IMG/VR virus record: IMGVR_UViG_3300035702_000343
Span: 1-53,915 of that record
DNA length: 53,915 bases
From: a virus
Strand: one strand, 5' to 3'
Position numbers and translations under genes: made by a program. Below the pieces are notes generated by a model that saw only the letters and a program-made list of their open reading frames with translations, searched no databases and was not told the DNA's origin. Of this stretch, positions 36,723-45,703 are shown one piece after another (the stretch's first letter is position 1; each line of letters opens with the position of its first letter).

Positions 36723-36783
36723 ATTGATCCAACCGGGTCAATTGTAAACCAAAGTTAGTAGGTTGGTTTATGGGTTAAGGGTA

Positions 36784-36807
36784 GGGAAGGGCTGAAAAGC
36801 TCTTCCC
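36784..36807 (+). terminator. Hairpin at end of rightward module
   Basis: GGGAAGGGCT-gaaa-AGCTCTTCCC lies after the last rightward gene. The following T-run is interrupted (GATTCCTTATCTATTTTTC), so termination may be weak. Confidence 0.55.
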
Positions 36808-36853
36808 GATTCCTTATCTATTTTTCTTTTTAGCTTAGGATTTTATATACAAT

Positions 36854-36880
36854 AAAAAAGCCCGGCACTTGGCCAGGCTT
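36854..36880 (-). terminator. Terminator of leftward head-tail operon
   Basis: On the minus strand AAGCCTGGC-caagt-GCCGGGCTTTTTT forms an 8-bp stem followed by T6, directly after the tail tube gene. It separates the convergent modules. Confidence 0.85.
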
Positions 36881-36901
36881 TCATGTAAGTATTTGGGAGT
36901 A

Positions 36902-37603
36902 TTAAAGCCCAGATGCATCCAAAGGTTTGACCCTGGAAGCTGATAGGGTTACATTCTCTGCAAGAACAGTAGCGTTAGCGCTAATCCCAAAAGAATGGGA
37001 TTGAATATAACACTTCTCTAAATAAACACCTCCATAAGGCTCTCCATCCATATCAAAAAGTACAAATCCTAAACCTAACGGTCTATTGAATATTGCAGAG
37101 CCTAAGTTGCCCCAGAATTTTCCTGGGTTAGCATTTTGACTCTCCGATTGAGTATCGATAATACCTGAATCCGGGTATGGCATGGTTGGATTATTTAAAG
37201 AGTGGCTTGAACCGCTTCCAAAATCTGCTGATGAGGGAACAGTCGGTGTCCCACCATCGTTTGACTCTCTTTCGTACATTGCATAAAAAAGAGACGGGCC
37301 ATCGAATAAAACTCTACTTAAAGAAGCTCTTACTCTTACCCTAGCTGGAATGAAGAAAGGTGTTCTACCTCCTATCTCAAATATTTCATTTAATTGTTTA
37401 TTTTGCTGTAGCTGTGCACTCTGTACTAACCCTATTGGGTATAAAGAGGCCGCAGACCCGGATAAAACCGGAGGTCCACTAACAATAACAGCACTCTCGC
37501 CAGAGAGATACGCACCATTCAGGGCACCTTCGTGCTCGTCGGGCTGTACATTCTGTTTATTTGGAAAGTTAGCTTTCCAGTTTGATAGATTTTCTAGTGA
37601 CAT
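36902..37603 (-). CDS. Tail tube protein
   Basis: This 233-residue protein lies directly downstream of the sheath gene, the normal place for the tube. It has a beta-rich pattern with FIPARVRVRASLSRVLFDGPSLFYAMY, LGLGFVLFDMDGEPYGGVYLEKCYIQSHSFGISANATVLAENVTLSASRV, consistent with T4 gp19-like tube folds. A Shine-Dalgarno sequence AGGAG is placed seven bases before the ATG. No TGA codon. Confidence 0.75.
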   Translation of the reverse strand: MSLENLSNWKANFPNKQNVQPDEHEGALNGAYLSGESAVIVSGPPVLSGSAASLYPIGLVQSAQLQQNKQLNEIFEIGGRTPFFIPARVRVRASLSRVLFDGPSLFYAMYERESNDGGTPTVPSSADFGSGSSHSLNNPTMPYPDSGIIDTQSESQNANPGKFWGNLGSAIFNRPLGLGFVLFDMDGEPYGGVYLEKCYIQSHSFGISANATVLAENVTLSASRVKPLDASGL

Positions 37604-37620
37604 TTATTTTCTCCTAAGTA

Positions 37621-39225
37621 TTAAAATTCTAGAGTTATTTTTATGTAATTAACTGGATAAAGCGGTGTTATCGCCAGATCCACTTTTATAGTGTCTGGTT
37701 GAACTTCATCTTGGTATACATTTAAAACGTCAACAGCTCTTACATAGCCTAGATCTACAAGTTCGTTTCCTGCACTTACTATCGCAGCCCTAAGCTGTTT
37801 TAAAAACCCATCTGATATTACAAATTTCCCAATTAAAGGTGACACTAGGTCCCTTATATATTTGGAAGCGTAATCAATTTGAGTAGTAATAGATAACTCT
37901 CTAGTTTGAATTGTTGTTGCGTTTGTAGACAACTGGTGTCTATTTATAATAGCTCCTACTCCCCTCTCTTCTAAAATCCAGGTACCGCCTTCTGCGATAG
38001 TATTTAGCTGTGATTTATTAAAGTGGTCATTACTCTTATAAAGCATAGAGAATCCATTTATTCCGCTGTTTGTTAATGGCTCTTCTGGCCTCTTACCAGC
38101 TACAGCACCTACAAGGGCTGCACCAAAATAGTATCCGGGTACCGGATAATAAACTGTTACGAAATCAATATCATTTGCCTTTAAAGTAGTAATTGCTGAA
38201 GAAGTTATCTCACTAAAAGCTCTAAACTTGGTTGATCCTGCAGTAACATTTGTTACGAACTTAGGCTTTAAACTAAAAGTTGATCCAAAAACGGCTTGTA
38301 TGAAAGAGTCTGAAAGAGTGCTTACATGAGCTCTTGTTTCAACATACCCCGCGTCTGGGTGTATAGAAAAGAATCTCTTTTCGCCTGACGCTGCACTGAC
38401 ATTTTGGATAGCTTGTGCTACCTCTTGTTTTTCAGAATTAGTAGCCGGTGTAGTTTCTTCTGGGGAGTAATCTACTCTTTTGGAAACAAAGGCGATACGT
38501 TCTTTCCCCTCAGCGGGTACTGACATCGCATTACAATGCGTTGCAAACTTATCCGCCTCAGATCCTACTCTAGTTAAAGGTGCTATTGCATAAACTTTTT
38601 CTTTATTTTCAAGAGCTGTTACCGCGTTTGAAAAGCTAGATGAATCACCGCCTGTACCTGGATCTACTCCAAGAATATTTGTGCTTACTCCTCCATTTGA
38701 CATGGCCAGAGAAGCTCCATAAGCTAAAGGGTTCCAAGGAACCGGTTGTCCAACATAGTCTATAATGTCTTGAGCCTCAATTACTTTCTGATAGTTATTA
38801 TTTAAATCTGTTCTTTTTGCTAAAAATCCAACTCTTACATTGGCTTTATCAGCATTGTCTACATCGAACCCAGAAATATCTGCTGTAATTGTGATATTCT
38901 CTCCGGATACGGTAAAATCTGTGTCCTTCACTAAGTGTTTAACTGAACCGATAGTGCCGTTTGGCCCCTCAGTCCTAATGAGGTCTACAATAACTGTGTC
39001 CTCAATATAATCTGTATGTGAAGAAAATGCACTTCCAGAAACTACGAGCTCACTTCCATCATACGATGTCGTATATATAGAACTATTCTCATTATCGTCT
39101 CTCTCAGGATCTTGCCAGTAATAGCCGGGGCCTACAACACAAGATTCTAAGGTAGGATCCGGTAATGGGAAACTAGCTGTCTTCTGGACCTGTCTTACTG
39201 TAGCAGCAGGTTTTGTATATGCCAT
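37621..39225 (-). CDS. Tail sheath protein
   Basis: This 534-residue protein matches contractile sheath proteins by the conserved C-terminal half: GINGFSMLYKSNDHFNKSQLNTIAEGGTWILEERGVGAIINRHQLSTN, ITTQIDYASKYIRDLVSPLIGKFV, FLKQLRAAIVSAGNELVDLGYV. It forms the contracting tube around the tail and shows that the phage is a myovirus. A strong Shine-Dalgarno AAGGAG sits seven bases before the ATG. All Trp codons are TGG. Confidence 0.9.
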   Translation of the reverse strand: MAYTKPAATVRQVQKTASFPLPDPTLESCVVGPGYYWQDPERDDNENSSIYTTSYDGSELVVSGSAFSSHTDYIEDTVIVDLIRTEGPNGTIGSVKHLVKDTDFTVSGENITITADISGFDVDNADKANVRVGFLAKRTDLNNNYQKVIEAQDIIDYVGQPVPWNPLAYGASLAMSNGGVSTNILGVDPGTGGDSSSFSNAVTALENKEKVYAIAPLTRVGSEADKFATHCNAMSVPAEGKERIAFVSKRVDYSPEETTPATNSEKQEVAQAIQNVSAASGEKRFFSIHPDAGYVETRAHVSTLSDSFIQAVFGSTFSLKPKFVTNVTAGSTKFRAFSEITSSAITTLKANDIDFVTVYYPVPGYYFGAALVGAVAGKRPEEPLTNSGINGFSMLYKSNDHFNKSQLNTIAEGGTWILEERGVGAIINRHQLSTNATTIQTRELSITTQIDYASKYIRDLVSPLIGKFVISDGFLKQLRAAIVSAGNELVDLGYVRAVDVLNVYQDEVQPDTIKVDLAITPLYPVNYIKITLEF

Positions 39226-39242
39226 TTTTTATCTCCTTATTT

Positions 39243-40013
39243 TTATTTTATTTCATTTTGTTTCTTGCGCTGCGTTGCTTTCGCACCTCGAGATAGCGCT
39301 ACGGCTAGCCCTACCGGGGCCGACACGGTAAACAAGGCTGTATCAACAGCTGCTTCTTGCAGTCGTTTTGACTGCGGTTTGTTTTTATTGCTAAGAGCAT
39401 AAGAAGCTGCACCAATACTGGCCCCACTTCCTCCTAACGCTATCGAAACGGGCGTCAGTCCTTTACGTTTTCTAACGATAACTGAGTCCCGGTTTGTGGT
39501 GCTAACCACTTTACGATCTTTTAGAAATTTGGACTTTGTCTTTAAATAAGACTCACCATTTTTCTTGTACACTACTGGATTGAAAACCTCTTTATGTAAA
39601 TCTCCTTTAAGCTGTTCTTTGGTTAATTTACCGAAGTTTTTTCCAACCTGTGTAGTACCTCCGATCATGCCTTTCCCTTTAACGTCTTTTGTGACTTTTA
39701 AAAGAGCGTCCGCTGTATTTCCTAGAGAAGTTCTAACTGCTGTACCTGCAGAGGTATCATGCTGCATCTTTGGTATTTTAATATTCTTTGGTATGTCTTT
39801 CGACACATTCTTGACAGGGTCTTTGAACCGTGCCATATATTTTCCGGCATCCCTGTAATCGACTTTTGATTTTTCTCAAACAGTACTACCGTACTCTTTC
39901 ATATTTTTTAAGATAGGTGACTTCGATTTAACCGCGTGGTTAAAAGCCTTTCCTGGGCTTTTTGCGCCCCTTATATAATTTAGAGATTTAAATAATCCCT
40001 TTACTTTACTCAT
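39243..40013 (-). CDS. Virion protein with hydrophobic C-terminal part, unknown
   Basis: This 256-residue protein is obtained by extending through a TGA (about 39878) to ATG 40013. The N-terminal two thirds are very basic (KFLKDRKVVSTTNRDSVIVRKRKG). The C-terminal part has two hydrophobic segments (VSIALGGSGASIGAASYAL, ALFTVSAPVGLAVALSRG). It sits between the connector-type genes and the sheath. Similar basic proteins with Gly/Ala segments occur in this operon (47535, 52662), perhaps packaged or internal proteins. No family recognised. Confidence 0.5.
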
Positions 40014-40883
40014 TTAATTTTCGTTAATTATTTCTGTTCCAGTATTGTCTGCTGTAAATCTTTCAAAAAGATTATAATATCCATATATTTTTCCATTATC
40101 CGGGACTGTATATAATCTATTACTTCCGGTGACAGTAATCAAGTTTATATCGCTTTTTTCTTCCAGTGTTACGGCGTCTATGTAGTCTATGGTCAGATTT
40201 AGTTGACTACCTGGGTCATTTACCAATTCGATTTGGACACCACTTGGAGTAACATGGAAATCTATTCCTTCATACAACTCATCCTCTCCGTTGTAGACTC
40301 TACAGTTATACATACGTTCTCCTAACCTCACTGTTTCTTGTCTTTCCACATTAAAAGAGATGTCTACGTTTGCTACTTCTATACCGCCCGCTGATAATTT
40401 TAAAGTTTGTTCTCTTCCCAAGGTTAGGCCGTTCATGGTATGTATACCTTTGTCTTGTTCCTTAAACCACTCTCTATGCGCCCACAGCTGTATAAAAATA
40501 TCATTTGCTATTTCATCAGCAATGTAGTGCCTTTTTGCCATGACTCTTAGATTTATATTAGATCCCCAGGTTTGGGTCAATTTGTAGTTATTTTGTCTGG
40601 AGCCGCCGGATTTAGAATAAAATCTCCTCTCTAGTCCTGAGTCTCTGGAATCATTGTTTGGTAATGCCTCGGATCGATACCTACCAGTTAGCCCTATAGG
40701 GCCACGATCTATTATTACCGTTGGTCTCATAGCTGCGATCCCTAATTCAGTTGCATACTTATCGGCTACAATAATCTTTGTGTTTTTAGGATTAATGTCC
40801 CATTTGTATTTCGTGTGTCCACTAAAATAAGTTTGTATAAAAGATAAAAATACTTTTTTAATCCTCAACGACGGTGTAATCAC
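40014..40883 (-). CDS. Neck / tail-completion structural protein, unknown
   Basis: This 289-residue protein starts at GTG 40883, overlapping the small upstream gene by 26 bases. It is beta-rich, with YNCRVYNGEDELYEGIDFHVTPSGVQIEL and LNLTIDYIDAVTLEEKSD near the end, and helical DEIANDIFIQLWAHREWFKEQD in the middle. Between head connectors and sheath, phages usually encode neck and tail-terminator proteins; that is the basis of the call. No named family recognised. Confidence 0.5.
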   Translation of the reverse strand: MITPSLRIKKVFLSFIQTYFSGHTKYKWDINPKNTKIIVADKYATELGIAAMRPTVIIDRGPIGLTGRYRSEALPNNDSRDSGLERRFYSKSGGSRQNNYKLTQTWGSNINLRVMAKRHYIADEIANDIFIQLWAHREWFKEQDKGIHTMNGLTLGREQTLKLSAGGIEVANVDISFNVERQETVRLGERMYNCRVYNGEDELYEGIDFHVTPSGVQIELVNDPGSQLNLTIDYIDAVTLEEKSDINLITVTGSNRLYTVPDNGKIYGYYNLFERFTADNTGTEIINEN

Positions 40884-41010
40884 GTGCTACTTCTGCTCCT
40901 TCTTTTTTAATCTTATCTTCTGCTTTTTCTTGTTCTACTTCAAGAGCTATTTGTGACAATAAATCTTTGTCCCTTACCTCATTTCTCTCTCTTTCTACTT
41001 TTTTAATCAT
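40858..41010 (-). CDS. Small charged protein (50 aa)
   Basis: This is a 50-codon ORF (MIKKVERERNEVRDKDLLSQ...) that is helical and highly charged. The ATG overlaps the stop of the preceding gene as TAATG and its end overlaps the next gene start, so it is a genuine link in a coupled series. Function unknown. Confidence 0.6.
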   Translation of the reverse strand: MIKKVERERNEVRDKDLLSQIALEVEQEKAEDKIKKEGAEVARDYTVVED

Positions 41011-41807
41011 TACCTATAATCCTCGATTGAGTATTCATAAATTTCATCGTCTATGTGTATGACACTTAATTGTGCTTGCTGTTCTATGACTACTCCTAAT
41101 AGTTCCAGGGTTCTTACTCTTTGTATAAAAAATCTTTTATCTGTTTTTGCGTCAACTACAACATCACCTGCTTCTAGTGGGGGACGGTTCAAAGTAGTAA
41201 ACATGACATCACTAGGATAAAATTCTCCTCATAACCCTATGTCTTTTACCTGGGCTGCTGGGGTTACCATTCCTCTAACTTTTTGCGGTTTAAAATACCC
41301 CTCTCTTCAACCGGTTCCCCAACAGTTACAATCTGAACATACGTCTGTAGTCTGTTTAAATAATACTGGGTCCCAGGAAACCTCGCAACGAGTTCCCCAT
41401 GTCCTTCTTTTTAAAAGGAAAAAATCTCTACCGCTCTTTTTTCTAAGAACCAGATCTTTCTGCCTTCATATTTTTAACCACTTTAAATTAGGTCTTTCGT
41501 TATTAAGGTAGTAATAATCTGTTATGGAGTTTTCCTGGGTATCAGTGTTTTCTATCTTTAGTTTGTAGTACCACTGTCTTGTCCCGTGTGCTAATCCGCT
41601 GGGAGTAAAGTCTTCGTAGACATATGTGTTTGCAGATATGCCGGAATCTATAAGGTTATATTCGGATAAGTTGTTTGAAGGGGCCTGTGAGACATAAATA
41701 GATACTTCATAATCATTTAAGTCTTCCACAGTATCTTTAAAGGCTCACTCTAGGTCTAGTGAGTTTGGCTTGTTTCTAAATACGGAGAGTTTTTCTAAAG
41801 CTATCAT
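41010..41807 (-). CDS. Structural protein with FN3-like domain and zinc-knuckle
   Basis: This 265-residue protein is rebuilt through several TGA codons, including 41466. The N-terminal 100 residues look like an FN3-type sandwich (LDLEWAFKDTVEDLNDYEVSIYVSQAP, TRQWYYKLKIENTDTQ). The middle has a Cys cluster (CSDCNCW with C near CEVSWDP), suggesting metal binding. The C-terminal part is a compact beta unit (EAGDVVVDAKTDKRFFIQRVRT). It lies in the connector region. TGA is used for Trp at least four times, one of the highest densities in the window. Confidence 0.6.
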
Positions 41808-41812
41808 AAGGA

Positions 41813-42295
41813 TTAACTAAGGCTATCACTGTATTCGCTATAAGCCCCACCATATCCTCCATCAATATTTTTGGCTCTTTTAAAGGCTTGAGCGGCTCTC
41901 ATAAAACGGGAAATAAGCATATTAAAAAACACGGTGTATCTACCATACTTATCTTGGTCTTTTACAGTTATTCCACCAGAGTCATTGTATGATAAAACAT
42001 TCCTTGCGCTTAGTATCCCTTTGGATATTAAAACATTTAGAAAAGCTCCGTCCCTTAAAATAGTTCACGGGATTTCTGATATTTTTTGAAAATGTAAAGA
42101 GGTAGGCTCAATTTCGTAGTTCATCTGTTCAAACACATCTTGCAATGCATAATAAAGTTCAATATCTGTATTTTCTTGGGCCTCTGTAAGATCATTCAAT
42201 TGTTCGGTATCCCCTAGAAACTTTCTTAATCTATCAACCCTGCCCTGCATATCTGCGGGTACTGAGGAGGCACTTAATTCGGCGTTCGTTAACAT
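41813..42295 (-). CDS. Head-tail connector-type protein
   Basis: This 160-residue protein has TGA at 42065 as Trp. It is helical, starting with LRKFLGDTEQLNDLTEAQENTDIELYYALQDVFEQMNYEIEP and ending with ISRFMRAAQAFKRAKNIDGGYGG. Size and the helical pattern fit head-tail connector proteins that dock under the portal. The position between capsid and tail genes supports it; sequence identity to a family is not claimed. Confidence 0.55.
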
Positions 42296-42323
42296 AATGT
42301 ATTGGTTTTTTATTTAATATACT

Positions 42324-42917
42324 CTATATCTTTAGATTAGTCAACTCTGTATAGAGTCCAAAACCTTCAGTAAGGATAGTTTGTGGACGTAACTTCTGTT
42401 TTAAATAAATTTCAGCCGTATCAGGGTTAAAAAGATATCCATGTTCCCAATCTGAAATAAGTAAAAATTCGATCAGTAGATCCTTGTTAGAGTATTGGTT
42501 GTGAAGTGCTTGCTTTATCTCTTCGAATCTTCTAAATCTGTAGGGTGATGTTGCTGCATATATCTGTTCCATTTTTTGATGATTACAAATGTAAAGAATA
42601 ACATCTAATGCGTTATTTCCATATAGATCAAACTCGTCTAAGAATAAAAAATGGGGTCTCTTACTTGTTAGTTTTCTATCTAGTTGTGGCTCTGGATAGT
42701 TTATATCAGATATCTGTATGTAAGTGAATTTATTACGAAGGGGTATGAGGTCAGGGTTGTTTGCCAAGAACTCTTTGTCTCTTTGAATTGATATAAACAC
42801 AAATTTATCTGGGCTTTTCCCGGGATTATGTGCTAAGGACTCTAAAAGTTTGGAAACTAGTAGCTTGGTTTTTCCTGAATCTCTGTTACCTAGGTACAAA
42901 TTTAAAATATCTGTCAT
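42324..42917 (-). CDS. P-loop ATPase of unknown role
   Basis: This 197-residue protein has Walker A GNRDSGKT (10-17) and Walker B HFLFLDEFD (about 91-99), with TSPYRFRRFEE after it. The fold looks like a small zonular-occludens or AAA-like ATPase. It lies between the connector and capsid genes but has its own promoter candidate and follows the capsid terminator, so it is expressed separately. Possible roles are DNA packaging assistance or a moron-type function. Confidence 0.65.
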   Translation of the reverse strand: MTDILNLYLGNRDSGKTKLLVSKLLESLAHNPGKSPDKFVFISIQRDKEFLANNPDLIPLRNKFTYIQISDINYPEPQLDRKLTSKRPHFLFLDEFDLYGNNALDVILYICNHQKMEQIYAATSPYRFRRFEEIKQALHNQYSNKDLLIEFLLISDWEHGYLFNPDTAEIYLKQKLRPQTILTEGFGLYTELTNLKI

Positions 42918-42946
42918 GTACCAAAGATAAATAAAAAAAGGCAGAC
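42916..42946 (-). promoter_or_regulatory. Bacteroidota-type promoter for P-loop gene
   Basis: On the minus strand TTG and TATCTTTG are about 20 bases apart, immediately before the P-loop ATPase ATG; the T-run of the capsid terminator fills the spacer. An initiation site this close to the ATG implies a very short or leaderless transcript. Confidence 0.45.
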
Positions 42947-42965
42947 TCGCAATGAGACTGCCTTT
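42936..42965 (-). terminator. Terminator after major capsid gene
   Basis: On the minus strand GGCAGTCTC-attgc-GAGTCTGCC with one mismatch, followed by TTTTTTT, just after the capsid gene. Confidence 0.85.
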
Positions 42966-42987
42966 AAATATCTACTAGTTAGTAGGA

Positions 42988-43890
42988 TTAACTTAAAGTT
43001 AAGCTAGCTACTGACTTAGTGTTTGCGATAATCATACCGACTGACTCGTAAGCCGACCAGCTGATTATGTTTCTTTTCTTGTCGATGTCGAATTTAGTAT
43101 CATTCATGATACAGAACTCACCCATGAATTCCGGTGAAGTGAACGCATAGATTTTGTTATTTAACAAGTCTGTCTTGTTAGATACAATAATCTTACGTCC
43201 GAACAGTGTAGGGTACTTGTACCCGTTTACTGCAATCTCGCCTTTCATACCACCGTCACCAAAGGTTCCGTTAGTATTGTTGTCGATGATTAATCGGTTG
43301 AACATGAGTTGATCCATTAGCAAGTACTCAGCACGTAGCTGGTTTGCTTCAATCTTTGCGAAAAGATTACGGATCTCTGTTTCTGGAATGGCTTCCGAGT
43401 TATAACTAGCATTAACGTTATTACCTTCTACAGTAATCGCTGCGTCAACGTGCTTTAAGAAAGCAACGTCCTCTTGTTTCTGGATGTCCAGAACAGAGTT
43501 ACGCTCAATTACCTGGGTAATAGGCATTCTGTAAGCAAGAAGTTCTTGCTCTGCTTTTTGGAATAGTTCGGAACTGATTTCGTGAAATTTCAGCTCTACT
43601 CTTTTTCCTTCTACGTAGTTAGTTGTTGGCTCACCACGGAAGTTAATGAACATTGCCTTAGACTCTGGTTCTAATTCAATGATTTTAACTAGGCCGTCAT
43701 GGTTTACAGAAACCTGTAAATCTGCCTTAGTAACGTATTGAGGTGGTAAAATCTTTCTTGCGAAAGAAACCTCACGTAGTTTTTCACGGACAAATGCTGC
43801 AGATTCTGCTGCAACCTTTTCCTTTCCTTCTGGTGAATCTAAATTGTGAACGAATAAATCGTTAAATTGTCGTGCGTTGTGTGTATCCAT
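42988..43890 (-). CDS. Major capsid protein (HK97-fold candidate)
   Basis: This 300-residue protein is preceded by decoration and scaffold-type genes and followed by a strong terminator. A helical N-terminal arm (AAFVREKLREVSFARKILPP) leads into a mixed alpha/beta body and ends with RNIISWSAYESVGMIIANTKSVASLTL, typical of HK97-type capsid proteins. Codon choice differs from neighbours (more C-ending codons), as expected for the most abundant protein. Shine-Dalgarno-like AGGAGG and AAGGA precede the ATG. Trp is TGG only. Confidence 0.75.
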   Translation of the reverse strand: MDTHNARQFNDLFVHNLDSPEGKEKVAAESAAFVREKLREVSFARKILPPQYVTKADLQVSVNHDGLVKIIELEPESKAMFINFRGEPTTNYVEGKRVELKFHEISSELFQKAEQELLAYRMPITQVIERNSVLDIQKQEDVAFLKHVDAAITVEGNNVNASYNSEAIPETEIRNLFAKIEANQLRAEYLLMDQLMFNRLIIDNNTNGTFGDGGMKGEIAVNGYKYPTLFGRKIIVSNKTDLLNNKIYAFTSPEFMGEFCIMNDTKFDIDKKRNIISWSAYESVGMIIANTKSVASLTLS

Positions 43891-43912
43891 TTTTCCTTAT
43901 TTTAACCTCCTA

Positions 43913-44356
43913 TTATAGCGTTACGAATTCAATTACAGTACTATCTGCTTGTAAGTGACGCTCTGTATGAGGCGCTTTGGTGCACACGGCTACCGCGGTG
44001 TTGTCACCTTTTGTTGCTGTTTTCAGCTTTCCGTCGGCATCCACTTCTAGTGGGTCACCTGCGGAAGGTGTTCCGGTGTATTGGTCTGTTGTAGCGCGGT
44101 ATTTTCCAACTAACACAGTAAGTCTGCGTGAGCCAGGGATCGCTGTTACATCTGGAGACCATCCGGCTGTTCCATCTCTATTTGACTCAGTGAAAACCTG
44201 CATTGCATGAATATCACCCGCCGTTGGAAGCGCTAGTAAGTCGCCTTCTTTAACAACCCAAGTACCTGTTACGGCAACGCCTGAAGCTACTAGGTTATCT
44301 GGAGCTTCCACATCGAAACGATTTATCTTATTTAAATCGGTTTTTAAACGAAGCAT
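43913..44356 (-). CDS. Capsid decoration protein candidate
   Basis: This 147-residue beta-rich protein (LVASGVAVTGTWVVKEGDLLALPTAG, SRRLTVLVGKYRA, SAGDPLEVDADGKLKTA, AVAVCTKAPH) lies directly upstream of the capsid gene. Length, beta content and position fit capsid-cementing proteins. The codon use is as enriched in C as in the capsid gene. Shine-Dalgarno AAGGAG ten bases before ATG. Confidence 0.6.
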   Translation of the reverse strand: MLRLKTDLNKINRFDVEAPDNLVASGVAVTGTWVVKEGDLLALPTAGDIHAMQVFTESNRDGTAGWSPDVTAIPGSRRLTVLVGKYRATTDQYTGTPSAGDPLEVDADGKLKTATKGDNTAVAVCTKAPHTERHLQADSTVIEFVTL

Positions 44357-44385
44357 TTATTTATTTCTCCTTATTTTATTTAATT

Positions 44386-44745
44386 TTAGTAATCTTCTAA
44401 AAGGCTATGAAAAAATTTATCTTCCGCTGTTGCAGGGGTAGCAAGTTCATCACTTAGCTCTCCTAGCGAGCTGCCTAATTTCATGGAGTTAGACCCCATT
44501 AACTCAGCAGCCTTTTCGAAAGTTTTTAATTCATCAGCCGATTTGTCTGAAAATTCATTAAACTTGTCTTCAAACTCTTCCACCGGGAATTGTCCCAGCT
44601 TTAAAAGCCTCAGCGCCAGACCTGCAGATGACTTAAGATGAGCAACTTTTTCTTGTAAACCAGAAACCTGGTTTTCAAGTTCATCGCGTTCATTGCTTAA
44701 AGTCTCTAAGGCATTTGCTGCTTTTTTAAATAGTTCTTTTGACAT
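44386..44745 (-). CDS. Coiled-coil scaffold-like protein
   Basis: This 119-residue protein has a long N-terminal coiled coil (ALETLSNERDELENQVSGLQEKVAHLKSS) and an acidic helical end. It is part of a set of three small acidic genes before the capsid, a pattern that suggests assembly or core proteins. No family recognised. Confidence 0.5.
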   Translation of the reverse strand: MSKELFKKAANALETLSNERDELENQVSGLQEKVAHLKSSAGLALRLLKLGQFPVEEFEDKFNEFSDKSADELKTFEKAAELMGSNSMKLGSSLGELSDELATPATAEDKFFHSLLEDY

Positions 44746-44759
44746 AGCTTAATTAGTTG

Positions 44760-45086
44760 TTAGTTAGCGCTGTCCTCTTCCAAGGCTGCTTTAAAACCGG
44801 CATACATAACTTGGCCAGCTTCATATAATTCAGCTACTTTTTCTCTTTCAATAGCTTCCTCGATTTCGGCTTCGATCTTAGCTTCCGCTAATTTCATTAC
44901 CTCATCTTCGGTATAATTTCCCGCTCCTTTCTCTTCTGCTAGTTGGCCTTCGGCCCACTCTGCATACTTCTGAAGCTCTTCAACCTGATCGTCAACTTCT
45001 TCTTGACTTTCAGTAGAAGCACTTTTTTCTACTTCTTCAGCAGCGGCTTCTTTTTGCATATTCTGGAATGTTTCCCAAATACTCAT
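44760..45086 (-). CDS. Acidic helical protein, scaffold-like
   Basis: This 108-residue protein is rich in Glu and Ala (EEVDDQVEELQKYAEWAEGQLAEEKG, EAKIEAEIEEAIEREKVAELYEAGQ). A Shine-Dalgarno AGGAG lies ten bases before the ATG, inside the end of the preceding gene. It probably belongs to the prohead core. Function not shown by any motif. Confidence 0.5.
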   Translation of the reverse strand: MSIWETFQNMQKEAAAEEVEKSASTESQEEVDDQVEELQKYAEWAEGQLAEEKGAGNYTEDEVMKLAEAKIEAEIEEAIEREKVAELYEAGQVMYAGFKAALEEDSAN

Positions 45087-45091
45087 ATTAT

Positions 45092-45694
45092 TTAGTTCTC
45101 CTCTTTATCATTAAAGATTTTATTGTGAAATTTTGTTAAGAATTCCGGTGAGACTACAGAAGCTTTTTTAGTTCTTTCGTCATAGCCATCATGGCCTACG
45201 GAATTTTGATTTTTAGCCTCTGCGGCTACAGTCACAGGAGATTCCTGTGGTAAAGAAACACTCGAAATGGTTGGAACAACCATATCCATATTAGAAGCAG
45301 GCATGATGCCTAGAGCAACAAGCTCTGAGTATAAACTGTATGCTGCAACTTTTCCGAAGTCTGCTGCCATTTTGGCCCAGGTTTCTTCGTCAATCATTGA
45401 AGCCGTATTTTTTTCTTCAGCTGTTTTTTCAGATGTTACTTCTTCCTCAGTTTCTTTAGTACTTTCTTCTGCTTCTGCTTCTTTAGTAGTTTCTTCTTCA
45501 GAAGAATCTTCGCCTTCTACTTCTGCGTCAGCAGAAGCTTCTTTGCTAGTTTCTTCTTCAGTAGAATCTTCTTCGGTTGCAGAGGCCTCTTTAGTAGTCT
45601 CTTCTTTGTCAACGATGTTCTTTACAAAAGTATCTTCGGCTGTTTTTTCAGCTTCAGTTAGTTCGTCAAGAAGATTTTTTACATTTAGTCCCAT
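45092..45694 (-). CDS. Acidic repeat protein, prohead core candidate
   Basis: This 200-residue protein has a first half of degenerate Glu/Ser/Thr/Ala repeats (STEEETSKEAS, SSEEETTKEAE) and a structured second half (WAKMAADFGKVAAYSLYSELVALGI). The best Shine-Dalgarno in the window, AAGGAGG, lies four bases before its ATG. Acidic, repetitive and abundant-looking proteins next to the protease are typical of scaffolding cores removed during capsid maturation. Confidence 0.55.
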   Translation of the reverse strand: MGLNVKNLLDELTEAEKTAEDTFVKNIVDKEETTKEASATEEDSTEEETSKEASADAEVEGEDSSEEETTKEAEAEESTKETEEEVTSEKTAEEKNTASMIDEETWAKMAADFGKVAAYSLYSELVALGIMPASNMDMVVPTISSVSLPQESPVTVAAEAKNQNSVGHDGYDERTKKASVVSPEFLTKFHNKIFNDKEEN

Positions 45695-45703
45695 TATACC
45701 TCC

